64,000 nucleotides of DNA from JACCSI01 sp963815285 (GTDB lineage Bacteria > Acidobacteriota > Vicinamibacteria > Vicinamibacterales > UBA2999): assembly GCA_963815285.1 (NCBI GenBank), contig CAWFGB010000011.1:1-64000 (forward strand), written 5' to 3'. Positions 1 through 9,834 of this stretch are shown here, in pieces. Within the stretch, counting starts at the first letter, position 1; the number at the start of each line of letters is the position of its first letter. A program made the position numbers and the translations under genes. The notes beneath the pieces were generated by a model, which had not been told where the DNA came from, made no database searches, and saw nothing but the letters and a program-made list of their open reading frames with translations.

Positions 1-864
1 GGGGGTCGACGACAGGACTCGATACGCAATGGAGCCGGGACGTGGTGAGAACGCACCGTCCTCGCTCGCAAGACCCATCACGATGAGCCGCGCTCGACGG
101 TCGACGGCGGTGGAGCCGATCAGATCTTCTGGGCGCCCCAGCGCCACAACTTCGTCGCACCCCTGAGGCCCACAAATTTGCTCCGCCAATACGTGGAGCT
201 TCGCGCGAGCGCTGCCGACGCGTGTCTCGTCGGATTCTTCGACGAGGGGTAGCCATTGCGGCGGAACGGTCACGGGCTCGACGAAATGGCTCAACATCAG
301 CTTCGCCGAGAACGCGCGCGCCCAGTGGGCCGCAATCTTCGCGGCAGCGACGGAAGAGCCGCTGAAATCGGTGGCCGCTAGAATGTGCGAGACCGAATCT
401 GCCTCACGCGTCCCTGGTTCGTCCGCGCCGGGGACGGCCAGGACCGGCACCTTCGTTCGGCGGAGGAGACGCTCCGTCGTCGATCCGAGGAGCCACTTTC
501 GGAAGCCGCCAAGTCCCTGTGTGCCCATGACGATCAAATCGGCGTTTTCCGTTTCCGCTGTCTCGAGTATCGAGCCCGCGGCGTCGCCGATTGGCGTCCT
601 GAACACGATCTGCGTTGGCGCGGGTGTCGTGCTCGTCCAGGTCGCGGCAACGAAATCGCGCAGTGCCGGCTCGGTTTCCTGTCTCGCGAGGTCATGACCC
701 AATCGGACCATTGCGGCCGCTGCCAGGAGTGGATCGACAACACTGACGACCGTCAGACGACTTCCGAACCGTGCCGCCAAGGCAGCCGCCCACCGAAGCG
801 CATGCCGCGATTGCTCGGAGAAGTCGACGGGACTGAGGATCGAACGCGGGTTATAGCTTGGCAT
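1..864 (-). CDS. Universal stress protein, tandem UspA domains (3' end beyond window)
   Basis: Cytoplasmic nucleotide-binding stress protein. Reading on the minus strand from ATG at 864, the product begins MPSYNPRSILSPVDFSEQSR, a typical UspA first strand. The first domain carries the phosphate-binding signature VMGTQGLGGFRKWLLGSTTE and then VPVLAVP. A second, shorter UspA domain starts at ILAATDFSGSS and includes LIVMGLASED near the window edge, where the frame is still open, so the C-terminus lies outside the window. Fused double-UspA proteins often sit beside cation ATPases and metal-stress genes, as here with the copper ATPase 12 bp downstream in reading direction of that gene (877). Family assignment is firm; the inducing stress is unknown. 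Confidence 0.9.
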   Translation of the reverse strand, partial: MPSYNPRSILSPVDFSEQSRHALRWAAALAARFGSRLTVVSVVDPLLAAAAMVRLGHDLARQETEPALRDFVAATWTSTTPAPTQIVFRTPIGDAAGSILETAETENADLIVMGTQGLGGFRKWLLGSTTERLLRRTKVPVLAVPGADEPGTREADSVSHILAATDFSGSSVAAAKIAAHWARAFSAKLMLSHFVEPVTVPPQWLPLVEESDETRVGSARAKLHVLAEQICGPQGCDEVVALGRPEDLIGSTAVDRRARLIVMGLASEDGAFSPRPGSIAYRVLSSTP

Positions 865-876
865 CACAACCAGCCC

Positions 877-3034
877 TCAAAGACGCACACCACGAAGCAG
901 CTGAGCGTTGATCGCGACCACCACCGTGCTCAGCGACATGAGAACCGCGCCCACGGCCGGGTGAAGCACGATCCCCCAGGGCGCAAGTACGCCCGCGGCC
1001 AGCGGAATCGCCACGATGTTGTAACCGGCGGCCCACCACAGGTTCTGGATCATCTTGCGATACGTGGCCTTACTCAGCGCGATAATCTTGGGCACATCAC
1101 GCGGATCGCTCCGGTACCAGCACGACGTCGCCAGCTTCGACAGCCACATCCGTCCCTGCCCCGATTGCGATACCGACATCCGCTGTGAGCAGGGCAGGTG
1201 CGTCGTTCACGCCGTCACCGACCATCGCGACACGCTTGCCTTGTCGTTGGACGCTCTGGATCGTCGATGCTTTCTGCTCGGGAAGCACCTCTGCGAAAAC
1301 TGTGTCGATCCCCAGGTCTTGGGCGACGGCATCTGCCACAGCTCTCGCGTCACCCGTCATCATGATCACTTCGAGACCCTGACGGTGGAGACGATCCACG
1401 GCTTCTCGCGATTCGTCCCGGATGGCATCCGCGACGGCAAACACCGCGAGGGGGGTCTCTCGCTCGATCATCGTGATCGCCGCCTGTCCGCGCGATGCCG
1501 CGCGATCAATGGCCGCTGCAAGCGCCGGATCCGGGATCACATTGAGTGTGCGCAGCAGGGCGGGGCCGCCCAGCTGAAGCTCCCTGTTCGCAACAACCGC
1601 GAGCACTCCATGTCCCGGGATCGCTCTGAACGCCTCCGCCTTTGGAATGGAAAGCCGACGCTCCTCGGCGCTCTTGACGATGCCTTGGGCAATCGTGTGT
1701 TCAGAGTCACGTTCGACCGCCGCGGCAAGCGCGAGCGCTTCGTCGTCGCTCATGCCAGCTCGCGTCGTGATCTCCACCACACGAAACTCGCCGCGCGTCA
1801 GTGTTCCCGTTTTGTCAAAGAACACCGCGTTGAGATTGCGCGCTTCCTCGAGTCCCCGTCTGTCGCGCACGAGCAAGCCATTTCTGGCGCCGAGCGTCGT
1901 CGAAATGGCCACCACCAGCGGAATGGCGAGCCCCAGCGCATGCGGACACGCAATCACGAGGACGGTCACAACACGCTCGATCACATACGCAGCCTGTGCT
2001 CCAGCGATGAACCATCCGACAAGCGTCAGGGCCGCGGCGACAACCGCCACAATCGTGAGTCCGAAGGCCGCTCTGTCGGCGAGCGCCTGGGCGCGCGAGC
2101 GCGATGTTTGCGCCTGGGCGACGAGCCGCATGATGCCGGCGAGCGCGGTCTTTTCTCCGGTGCCAGTGACCTCGACGCGCAGAGAGCCGGCGCCGTTCAC
2201 CGTTCCCGCGATGACGTGGGCATCTCGACTCTTGGCCACGGGTCGCGATTCGCCAGTGATCATCGATTCGTTGACGTCGCTCGTGCCATCGCGCACGGTT
2301 CCGTCGGCCGGAATGCTCGCGCCCGGGCGCACGAGTATCAGGTCGCCAACCCGCAAGTCCGAGGCGGGGACTTCCTCCGGCCGCTCGCCGACGAGCCGCG
2401 TAGCGGTGTCGGGGAGAAGCTTGGCCAGTTCGTTCAGCGCACCCTGCGCTTGAGAAATCGAGCGCATCTCTACCCAGTGGCCGAGGACCATGATCGTGAC
2501 CAGGGTCCCGAGCTCCCACCAGAGGTCCATTCCCGGGAAGCCCAGGGTGACGGCCAGACTGAATGCGAAGGCAACGGTGATCGCCAGTGCGATCAGGGTC
2601 ATCATGCCGGGCCGGCGATCGGCGATTTCGCCTTTGGCTCCTCTGATGAACACCCACCCGCCGTAGCCGAATACGAGTGATCCGAATAGCGCGGGAATCC
2701 AACGAGAGGCGACGGGACCACCAGGTGCCTCGTATCCGAACCATTGCTGGATCATCGGAGCCCACACGATCGTCGGGACCGACAGCAGCAGCGTGCCCCA
2801 GAACTTCTGTCGGAACATCTCAACGGAGTGGCCGGCGTGCTTGTCGTGTCCGGCGTGCGCGTCCGGCGCGTGTTGACGCGCACGATCCCGGGTGCTCGGC
2901 CCACCCGTTGCTGACTCTGCTGAATGGTGATGCTGGTGCAGATCGGCGAGAGCGTTAGCATCATGATGCCGATGCTCATCATGGTGATGAGTCCGTGCCG
3001 TTCCGCTCATCCTCCGTTCAGGCTCGCTTGGCAT
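877..3034 (-). CDS. copB: CopB-type copper-translocating P-type ATPase (P1B-3), interrupted by a 1-nt frameshift
   Basis: Membrane pump expected to export copper. The N-terminus is His/Asp-rich (HHHDEHRHHD) rather than carrying CxxC domains, and the channel motif is CPH (VLVIACPHALGLAIP), which defines the CopB branch. TGES, DKTGTLT (about residue 410) and GDGVNDAPAL (about 606) are all present. The frame opened at 3034 ends at a TGA at about 1098 after GDVVLVPERSA. The missing C-terminal helices (NLWWAAGYNIVAIPLAAGVL) continue in another frame to 877. Removing one base of the GG at about 1113 restores GDVVLVRSDPRDVPK. The pump is therefore either a consensus error or a recent pseudogene. The start is uncertain: a second in-frame ATG at 3010 follows GGAGG without spacing. 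Confidence 0.88.
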
Positions 3035-3232
3035 GATTGACGCGCGTGGGTGAGTGTCGGTGGGGCGCTACTTGCCGACCCCGCTCCGACTCATGAGACC
3101 CACCACATCGTAGAACAGGTTCTCCTCGACGATCTCGCCGTTCTCCCATCTTCCCCATGCGCCACCCTTCGAGTGCATTGCCTGCGGTAACATCGCAACG
3201 CAAGGCGTGCCGCCTCTCAAGGAGCAGACCAG

Positions 3233-6043
3233 GTGACCACCGTCGCGAGCGAAGCGCCAGAGTCGAGTATGGCGTACCGCCTGCACGCCAGCGAACTGGT
3301 CGCCAAGCTCGGGACCAATGAGCAGGGTGGGCTGAGCGAGGAGGAAGCGCGCGCGCGGCTCGCGCGGTACGGATCAAACGAGCTTGCCGCGGAGAAACCT
3401 ATCCCGGCGTGGCGGCGATTCCTGTCGCAATTTCAGGATGTGCTCGTCATCCTGCTGCTGGTCGCTACAGCGATCTCCGCTGCACTCTGGGCGGTGGAGC
3501 GCGACGCGGCCCTCCCGTACGAAGCCATTGCCATTCTTGCCGTCGTGCTCCTGAACGCGACCATGGGCTATGTGCAGGAGTCCCGGGCCGAGGCTGCCGT
3601 AGCGGCACTTCGAGCGATGTCGGCCGCGGATGCCTCCGTGATCCGAGGGGGAGAGCGGCGAAGCGTCCCCGCTTCGGAGATCGTTCCGGGCGACATCATC
3701 CTCATCGAGGAAGGCGACACCATTGCCGCGGATGCCCGGTTGGTCGAGTCCGCCGCCCTACAGACGGCAGAGGCGGCACTCACCGGCGAGAGCCTGCCGA
3801 TCACGAAGGATACCGCCGTGATCGGCGACGAAGCGCCTCTCGGCGATCGGGACAACATGGTCTTCAGCGGCACCACCGCGACCTACGGGCATGGGAAGGC
3901 CATCGTCACCGCGACGGGCATGCGCACCGAGATGGGGCGGATCGCAGGACTCCTCAAGGCGACGCCCGACGAGACGACGCCGCTCCAACGGGAACTGGAT
4001 CGCACGGGCAAGATGCTGGGTCTGGTCGTGATCGCAATCGCGATCATCATGATCGTCACCATCGTGATAGTCGAAGATGTACGCGGCGTCGGCGCCCTGT
4101 TCGATGTACTCATCCTCGGCGTCGCGTTGGCCGTAGCGGCGGTTCCCGAAGGTCTTCCCACCGTTGTGACAGCCGTGCTCTCGATCGGCGTGCAGCGTAT
4201 GGCTAGGCGGAACGCCATCGTCCGGCACTTGGCCGCGGTGGAGACGCTCGGCTCCGCCACGGTTATTGCATCGGATAAAACGGGCACGCTCACGAAGAAC
4301 GAGATGACAGTGCGCGTGGTCGTAACCGCGAGCGGGCGCGTCACGTTCGACGGCTCAGGGTACGCACCGCATGGCGCCGTTCAGGCAGATGGAGGGCGGG
4401 CAATCGAAGGAGCGCTGCGCGTCGAGCTGGAACGTGCGCTTTCGGCTGCCGACCGCGCGAACAACGCCTCAATTCAGGAGATGGCCGGCCGATGGACCGT
4501 GCAGGGCGATCCCACGGAAGGCGCGTTGCTGGTCGCTGCGCGAAAGTGCGGCCTGAGCGCCGATTCGCTCAACCAGCGGCTCCCCCGTGTGGGCGAGGTC
4601 CCATTTTCTTCAGAACGCAAGTTGATGAGCACGCTACACCGTGATGCCGAGCACCAAGAGCGTGGCGTGGTCTTCACCAAGGGCGCCCCTGATGTCCTGC
4701 TGACGCGATGCACGCGAGAACTCGTCGGCGAGGAGCGGCGGCCGCTCACCCCGGAACGGCGCGCAGCCATACTCGAGACGAACGAAGTTCTCGCGGGCGA
4801 GGCACTCAGGACGCTTGGCGTTGCTGGCCGCTGGCTGACGCACGAGGCCTTCGCGGAGCATTCGGCACGGCCCGACGAACGGGTTGAACAGGATCTTGTG
4901 TTCGCCGGACTGATTGGCATCATCGATCCGCCTCGTGTCGAGGCCAGAGACGCGGTCGCGCGCGCACGACAGGCGGGCATTCGTCCCATCATGATTACCG
5001 GCGATCATCCGCGCACCGCCAGCGTCATCGCTCGCGAGCTCGGGATTAGCACTGATGGCCGCACGACCACAGGAGCCGAGCTGGACAAGCTGTCGCCCGA
5101 TGAGCTTTCGCGCACGTCAGCCGATGTGTCCGTGTACGCGCGGGTCAATCCCGAGCACAAACTTCGCATCGTCGATGCGTTGAAGCGTTCCGGCGCCGTC
5201 GTCGCCATGACGGGAGACGGCGTGAACGACGCGCCGGCGTTGAAGAAGGCGGACATCGGCGTCGCCATGGGCATCACGGGTACCGACGTCTCGAAGGAGG
5301 CGGCCGACATGGTCTTGTCCGACGACAATTTCGCGTCGATTGTCGCGGCAGTGGAAGAAGGGCGCGCGATCTTCGCGAACATCCGCAAATTCCTTCGCTA
5401 TCTCCTCTCGTCGAACATCGGCGAGGTGATGACCATGTTCTTTGGCGTCCTGCTCGCCAGGCAGATCGGCCTTGACGTCGGCGGTGGCGCCGTCGTTTTG
5501 CCGCTCGTCGCGACACAGATCCTGTGGATCAACCTTGTGACCGATGGTCCACCAGCTCTCGCACTGGGTGTCGATCCGGCGGATGAAGGGCTCATGCACC
5601 AACCGCCGCGTCCTGTAGGCGAGGGAGTGGTCACCGGGCGCATGTGGCGGGGGATCTTCTTCGTCGGCACCGTCATGGCGGCCGGCACCCTGTTCGTCCT
5701 GGACGCCTCGATGCCAGGGGGGTTCGTCGAGGGAGAGGGCAACCTGCAGTATGGACAGACGATGGCGTTCACCACGCTGATGTTGTTTCAGATCTTCAAC
5801 GTGGTGAACGCACGGTCGGACGAGCGAAGTGCGTTCGTTCGCCTCTTCACGAACCAATGGCTGTGGGGGGCGGTCGCCGGGTCAGTAGCCCTGCAGGTGC
5901 TGGTGGTCTACGTGCCGTTTCTCCAGCGCGCCTTTGGTACCGTCGGATTGACTGTCCAGGACTGGACCTTCTGTATCGCTGTCGCCAGCTGCGTGTTGTG
6001 GCTGAGGGAAGGCACGAAACTGATCGGGCGAGCGACCGGCTGA
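3233..6043 (+). CDS. Calcium-type cation-transporting P-type ATPase (P2)
   Basis: A 936-residue inner-membrane ATPase of the SERCA/PMR1-like group. It has an N-terminal cation-ATPase domain (YRLHASELVAKLGTNEQGGL), TGES at about residue 183, the transmembrane ion-site motif PEGLP at about 304, phosphorylation Asp348 in DKTGTLT, TGDGVNDAPALK near 660, and a C-terminal four-to-six helix cation-ATPase domain. The start is GTG at 3233, preceded by AAGGAG at about 3218. The length matches full-size bacterial Ca2+/Mg2+/Na+ pumps and no lesion is seen. It faces away from the copper ATPase, with a 198-bp intergenic region between the two starts. Substrate among Ca2+, Mn2+, Na+ or K+ cannot be fixed from sequence; Ca2+ is the default for the family. 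Confidence 0.93.
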   Translation: MTTVASEAPESSMAYRLHASELVAKLGTNEQGGLSEEEARARLARYGSNELAAEKPIPAWRRFLSQFQDVLVILLLVATAISAALWAVERDAALPYEAIAILAVVLLNATMGYVQESRAEAAVAALRAMSAADASVIRGGERRSVPASEIVPGDIILIEEGDTIAADARLVESAALQTAEAALTGESLPITKDTAVIGDEAPLGDRDNMVFSGTTATYGHGKAIVTATGMRTEMGRIAGLLKATPDETTPLQRELDRTGKMLGLVVIAIAIIMIVTIVIVEDVRGVGALFDVLILGVALAVAAVPEGLPTVVTAVLSIGVQRMARRNAIVRHLAAVETLGSATVIASDKTGTLTKNEMTVRVVVTASGRVTFDGSGYAPHGAVQADGGRAIEGALRVELERALSAADRANNASIQEMAGRWTVQGDPTEGALLVAARKCGLSADSLNQRLPRVGEVPFSSERKLMSTLHRDAEHQERGVVFTKGAPDVLLTRCTRELVGEERRPLTPERRAAILETNEVLAGEALRTLGVAGRWLTHEAFAEHSARPDERVEQDLVFAGLIGIIDPPRVEARDAVARARQAGIRPIMITGDHPRTASVIARELGISTDGRTTTGAELDKLSPDELSRTSADVSVYARVNPEHKLRIVDALKRSGAVVAMTGDGVNDAPALKKADIGVAMGITGTDVSKEAADMVLSDDNFASIVAAVEEGRAIFANIRKFLRYLLSSNIGEVMTMFFGVLLARQIGLDVGGGAVVLPLVATQILWINLVTDGPPALALGVDPADEGLMHQPPRPVGEGVVTGRMWRGIFFVGTVMAAGTLFVLDASMPGGFVEGEGNLQYGQTMAFTTLMLFQIFNVVNARSDERSAFVRLFTNQWLWGAVAGSVALQVLVVYVPFLQRAFGTVGLTVQDWTFCIAVASCVLWLREGTKLIGRATG

Positions 6044-6048
6044 CCGCG

Positions 6049-6264
6049 TCACCGACGTGCCTTCGCTTCATCCGGGCTCAACGTATTCGTCTGCCCCTCT
6101 CTGGCACGCTGACGTTCGAGCGCCGAGTGGTCGTCTGGATTCGGATTCGATGACGGCGGATCACTCGCGGGGAACGATCCCTCGATCGTCTGATCGAGGG
6201 CCGCTTCCCGGATCTCTCGTTCTTCGTCCGGTGTGTGCTGATGTTCCGTGTCGTCGGACGACAT
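6049..6264 (-). CDS. Small acidic hypothetical protein with an ESFPASDPP-like motif
   Basis: A 71-residue hydrophilic protein. The start at 6264 is chosen because AGGAGG lies at 6271-6276, six bases upstream; a longer frame reaches 6411 but has no ribosome site. The core reads REAALDQTIEGSFPASDPPS, the signature of a widespread family of small bacterial proteins of unknown function in which the SFPASDPP segment is conserved. It is rich in Glu, Asp and Pro, with no membrane segment or cysteine. It converges on the calcium ATPase, with the stop codons five bases apart. Function unknown. Confidence 0.65.
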   Translation of the reverse strand: MSSDDTEHQHTPDEEREIREAALDQTIEGSFPASDPPSSNPNPDDHSALERQRAREGQTNTLSPDEAKARR

Positions 6265-6703
6265 TGCGCGCCTCCTGACAAATCCCCCGTGGCGATCGCC
6301 TCGCGCCTTTGACGGCCGCGGCTCGGACGCTGACACGGCCGGCCAATCGTCCCGCCAAGCGTCGCTGGTCGTAGTCTCTTTGTACTCGATCCTCGCGGGC
6401 ATCGTACTCAATCTGGCGCGCTGTGATCAGTGAGCCCCTAGCAGTGAGCGTGTGTCAGGAGTGTTTTCGGAAGACTCACCGGCGAGCTTAAAACTGCGCC
6501 CAGTCACGCCCAACGAATCGCAGAGTGCGCGCCACTCGTCGTCGGGGGCAACCGGCCGCAGCCCGCCCCCTGTGGTCACTTCTCGCCGTGCTAACGACGG
6601 CCGTGAGCTGCGGACTGCCCGGCAGGCGCGGATGATCGATCGAGAACACGCGTGAAGGCAAGGCGATGTCGAGGCGGGGGACATAGGCCTCCGACAGCCG
6701 GCT
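6265..6703. other. Gene-poor stretch with a degenerate reading frame
   Basis: No complete gene is recognised here. A minus-strand open frame (6427-6795) ends with a hydrophilic, protein-like segment (LRPVAPDDEWRALCDSLGVT), but its upstream part is only an out-of-frame copy of the WYL-regulator tail (repeat at 6594-6691). It is best read as a chimeric remnant. Confidence 0.4.
6594..6691 (-). repeat. 98-bp direct repeat, copy 1 (WYL regulator tail)
   Basis: Nearly identical to 8137-8233: one inserted base and about one substitution over 97-98 positions. In copy 2 the same sequence encodes the C-terminal tail (YVPRLDIALPSRVFSIDH) of the WYL regulator remnant; in copy 1 the tail frame is broken by the extra base. 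Together the copies bracket the secreted-protein gene at 6704-8035. Confidence 0.9.
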
Positions 6704-8035
6704 CTAACGCGCGCCGAAGGGCGGGTACATCGCCGGCGGTCGGTCGAAATCGACCTGCTTGACGTCCGTCCACGGCACGTACTCGGGGCGCTCACGGCCG
6801 TCGACGAAGATCAGCAGGCCGCCATTCCCCTCGCTGAGATCGCCGGTGCGTTCGAGCTGCAGCTCCTCGCCATCATGGAGCGTCACTCTCGCGAGCCCGG
6901 CACTGCGCTCTTCGAAGCCAGCGGGCGCGATCGAGGAGATCAGGCCGAAGGGGATGGTGTAGTCCACGCCCCGGGACGGGGCATCGAGCGTCTCGGTAGT
7001 CTCGCTCTCGTCGAGGTCGTAGACCAGCCGGCCGGTGAGTCGGCGCCCGGCGCTGGTGGTGACGCTTCCCGTGAGCGGGCGCCCCGGCGGAAAATCGGTG
7101 TAGGCGGGCCCGCTGCCGCCGGCGCTGAAGTCGATGCGCTCGAAGGCGTCCCACGAGACCAGCACCCGGCCGTAGCGGCCGTCGTCGACGTAGATCCCAC
7201 GGTGGCCCTGGCCGGCTTTACGGGTGTCGGAGAGGACGATCTCGCGACCGTCGCGCAGTGTTGCCAGGGAGCTGTCGCCCGAGCGGCGCGCGATCGAGCG
7301 GATGGTATCGAAACGCAGCCTGAGCTCACCGTCAGCGTTACGGCCGACGAGCTCGTCGGGGCCGACGCACTCCTCCCGGTCCCATTGAATGAAGCCCGTG
7401 AAGTCGCCGTGCCTGGTGCGTACCGTACCGTGGAGCCGCTCGGGCGCGGCCTCTAGTCGGGCGGTCGGGAGAAGCTCGATGGAGCGGATCCGCCATTCGT
7501 CCAGGTCGACGACGCCGCGCCTACCGTCCCACACCCGCAGGCCGTCGGCGAAATCATCGGCGGCGAAGCGGTTGAGGGGGAACACGGTTCCGCTCTTCAA
7601 CGTCACCCGCAGGTCGCGGCCGCGCGCCTCGATGCGCGCGATGTCGCCGAAGCGCGCCATCAATGGCCGGCCGAGGTTCATCTGACGATCCCAGAGAGAG
7701 ATTTCGAACCCGAAGATCTCGAGCGGGCGCTCGAGCGGCGCGTGGGTGGCCCACGGGTTCTCGTCCTTGACGCCGTTGAAGTAGTTGCCCCAGAACGCCT
7801 CCTCGTCGCCTCCGAAGCGCAGCCGCCCCTCGTATGTGGCGCCGCCATCAGTGGTGACGCGGCCGTAGAGGAAGCCCTGGGTGGACTCAGCCGTAGACGT
7901 CGTCGAGGCAGTGCTCGCGGGCGGGGCAGCCGCCCTCGCGGCGACGTCCGGCTCGAGGGCTCGGTGGGTGTCGGCGAGGACGAGGACGACGAGCACGGTC
8001 ACGAACGTCCCGCCGGCGATTGTGGCGCTCTTCAT
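6704..8035 (-). CDS. Membrane-anchored or secreted hypothetical protein, beta-rich
   Basis: A 443-residue protein beginning MKSATIAGGTFVTVLVVLVL, an uncleaved anchor or signal segment, followed by an Ala/Ser/Thr linker (about residues 28-60). The rest is beta-rich, with repeated short motifs of the form GRVTTDGGATYEGRLRF, LRVTLKSGTVFPLNRF and GTVRTRHGDFTGFIQW, suggesting several tandem Sm-like or small beta-barrel modules facing the periplasm. The start at 8035 is used because GGAG lies about ten bases upstream; the frame extends to 8083 without a better site. The ORF ends at the border of repeat copy 1. The promoter region holds an inverted repeat at 8070-8086. I do not recognise a named family. 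Confidence 0.75.
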   Translation of the reverse strand: MKSATIAGGTFVTVLVVLVLADTHRALEPDVAARAAAPPASTASTTSTAESTQGFLYGRVTTDGGATYEGRLRFGGDEEAFWGNYFNGVKDENPWATHAPLERPLEIFGFEISLWDRQMNLGRPLMARFGDIARIEARGRDLRVTLKSGTVFPLNRFAADDFADGLRVWDGRRGVVDLDEWRIRSIELLPTARLEAAPERLHGTVRTRHGDFTGFIQWDREECVGPDELVGRNADGELRLRFDTIRSIARRSGDSSLATLRDGREIVLSDTRKAGQGHRGIYVDDGRYGRVLVSWDAFERIDFSAGGSGPAYTDFPPGRPLTGSVTTSAGRRLTGRLVYDLDESETTETLDAPSRGVDYTIPFGLISSIAPAGFEERSAGLARVTLHDGEELQLERTGDLSEGNGGLLIFVDGRERPEYVPWTDVKQVDFDRPPAMYPPFGAR

Positions 8036-8069
8036 GGTCGGCACTCCGCGGAAAACACGTTTGCAATAT

Positions 8070-8086
8070 ACTTTGTATCGCAAAGT
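8070..8086 (-). promoter_or_regulatory. Inverted-repeat operator candidate ACTTTG-N5-CAAAGT
   Basis: A perfect 6-bp inverted repeat with a 5-bp spacer. It lies just upstream of a minus-strand TATATT box and about 35 bp before the start at 8035. Position and symmetry fit a dimeric regulator controlling the secreted-protein gene. Sites of the form TACTTTG-N-CAAAGTA are what I would expect for a PadR-type repressor, but that assignment is inference. Confidence 0.5.
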
Positions 8087-8136
8087 AAAGCAAGCGCACG
8101 ACCAAGCGCAGACGGTAAGGCCGTGATCCGCGTCTT

Positions 8137-8233
8137 ACGACGGCCGTGAGCTGCGGATGCCCGGCAGGCGCGGATGATCGATCGAGAACACGCGTGAAGG
8201 CAAGGCGATGTCGAGGCGCGGGACATAGGCCTC
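8137..8233 (-). repeat. 97-bp direct repeat, copy 2 (WYL regulator tail)
   Basis: Partner of 6594-6691. This copy is contiguous with recognisable WYL-domain coding sequence, so it is probably the ancestral location. Confidence 0.9.
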
Positions 8234-8632
8234 TCGTGCTTCGTCGAGCTGATCGAGAATCCCTGGGCCAGCCACGACGGCGACTCGACCTTCACGAACG
8301 CGCCGAAGCCGAGGATCCCTGTGCGCAGTGCCGAATCGGTGCAGACGTTGAGCGTCATGCGCGGGCTTTCGTCCGGCAGGTCCTGCAGCTTCTGCGAGGT
8401 GTGCCAATTACGTTCGCGGACATACTTGCGAATCTGCGGCGCAAAGAGCACGGCAATCTTCTCGGGCGTGCCACGGTTCACGCCGAGTGAATGGGCGAAC
8501 GCGTCCGCCGACAGCTCGGCCTGGATGGCGAAGCGCTGATCCTGAAGCACAGCTTCTGACCGTGGCGCCGTGCCGGTGGGAATCAAGCGTGCGAAGCAGT
8601 TTCCATTGGCGGATGACTTCGGCGTTTCTCAT
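8142..8632 (-). pseudogene. Collapsed YafY/WYL-family transcriptional regulator
   Basis: Three pieces of one gene in different frames. The N-terminus MRNAEVIRQWKLLRTLDSHR (from 8632) is the start of the DeoR/YafY-type helix-turn-helix. It is followed almost at once, in another frame, by the end of a WYL domain (LSADAFAHSLGVNRGTPEKI, then FAPQIRKYVRERNWHTSQKL and LGFGAFVKVESPSWLA). A further shift leads to the tail LDQLDEAREAYVPRLD, stopping at 8142. Intact relatives are about 320 residues, so some 190 residues including most of the HTH and the WYL core are deleted. The product cannot bind DNA. Confidence 0.75.
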
Positions 8633-8845
8633 GCGTGTTTTCATTCTCGGCGTGTCGACGGACAGGATGTAGTTCGACCGGGCCCCGAACGCAGGCGTTG
8701 CGACGTGAAGACGTGAAGCTGGCCGATCTGGTCAAGGTGGGCGCGCGAGAACGCTGAGAGGTCACGCGACCCGTCGTTGACGAGGTGTGACCCATACACA
8801 AAATTCGTCGATACTTACACATAACGCAGGGGCATCGCGTGTGAC

Positions 8846-9085
8846 GGGAGTTGGACCGAGCTGCTGAAGCTGGAGGTGTTCACCATCGGAGGCGTCCCGC
8901 TCGCCCTCGCCACCGCCACCAATTACCGCCTGCTCCGCGCACGGGGGCGCTCCGTGCGCAAGACGAGTGACTGCCTGATCGCAACGTTCTGCATCCAGAA
9001 CGGCCACACCCTGCTTCACAGGGACCGCAGCTTCGATCCTTTCGAACAGGAACTCGGGCTCTCTGTACTTCACCTTGACGCATGA
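8846..9085 (+). pseudogene. VapC-like PIN-domain toxin, N-terminally truncated
   Basis: The frame reads TELLKLEVFTIGGVPLALAT and then NYRLLRARGRSVRKTSDCLI, ATFCIQNGHTLLHRDRSFDP and FEQELGLSVLHLDA. This matches the last two thirds of a VapC PIN nuclease: the third acidic site (the D in TSDCLIA) and LLHRDRSFDPF are present. The first strand with the catalytic D of LLDTSVW-type motifs is absent and a TAA lies just upstream in frame. There is no adjacent antitoxin. Intact VapC is about 130 residues; about 80 remain. It is most likely a dead remnant of a toxin-antitoxin pair. Confidence 0.7.
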
Positions 9086-9276
9086 GCCGATATATCCGGC
9101 ACGTGCCAGTCCGGCCGCAACGACCGCAGTGGTCTGGATTGTCCTCCAGGGCGAGGAGTTCCCACGGGTTGTGACCGCGTATCGTTTTCTGGAACGAAGT
9201 CGTGACATCGCCTTCCGTGAACTCGATACGGTAGTGGACGCTATGCCTGCTCCTGAACCATCGCCGCGCCGACGGT

Positions 9277-9834
9277 TCAATGTGATCTGACGACCTGAAT
9301 CTCGGCGGGATCGTTCAACTCGCGTCCCATCATATCGGCGTAGTACTGCAGGAACACGCTTGGATTCGACAGCACGCGCTGCATGATGAAAAACGGGAAC
9401 CCGTCGGTCCAGCCGTGCTCGGTGATCTTGAGCCGCGTCCCGTTTCCAGACGGCTGGAGCTCGTACACCCAGCGCCCATCCCACGACTGGTTGCGTGGCT
9501 GACCATCGCGCAGCAGCAGGCGTTCGTAGCGCTCGCCCGGGACGATCGACACCGTCATCGCCGTGGCGCTGAACGACCGGTCCGGCGATGTGTGGGTCCA
9601 CACTTCACGCCCCGCAATGTCAGCCTCTCGCACCACCGTGCCGAATGCGGGCAGCCACCTCGGCTCCGCGGCATGATCGGTCAGCAGCCGCCACACGGCA
9701 GCGGGCGGTGACTTGGGGTAAGTGACGATGAGCTCGACCGTGTGGTCGCGGCGCGCGAACGCCATGAGGCCGACTAATCCGATGCCGGCAACGGCGACCA
9801 TGACCAATACAATTTGCACTATCCGCCATACCAT
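9277..9834 (-). CDS. Membrane-anchored SRPBCC (START/polyketide-cyclase-like) protein
   Basis: A 185-residue protein. MVWRIVQIVLVMVAVAGIGL forms an N-terminal membrane anchor, followed by an SRPBCC fold: VELIVTYPKSPPAAVWRLLT begins the first strand and helix, then GREVWTHTSPDRSFSATAMT, and a long C-terminal helix (SNPSVFLQYYADMMGRELND). The start at 9834 is preferred over 9897 because GGAG lies about eight bases upstream and the anchor then begins at residue 2. Family members bind hydrophobic ligands or act as carriers; here the domain would lie in the periplasm. It has no operon partner. Ligand unknown. Confidence 0.8.
   Translation of the reverse strand: MVWRIVQIVLVMVAVAGIGLVGLMAFARRDHTVELIVTYPKSPPAAVWRLLTDHAAEPRWLPAFGTVVREADIAGREVWTHTSPDRSFSATAMTVSIVPGERYERLLLRDGQPRNQSWDGRWVYELQPSGNGTRLKITEHGWTDGFPFFIMQRVLSNPSVFLQYYADMMGRELNDPAEIQVVRSH

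Noticed and set aside
385..2680. Long plus-strand frames across the stress-protein and copper-ATPase region
   Set aside because: They are antisense shadows of GC-rich coding sequence; the minus-strand products match real families.
9075..9290. Short plus-strand frame with RVVTAYRFLERSR resembling the end of small nuclease toxins
   Set aside because: No start, no partner and too short; resemblance rests on about ten residues.
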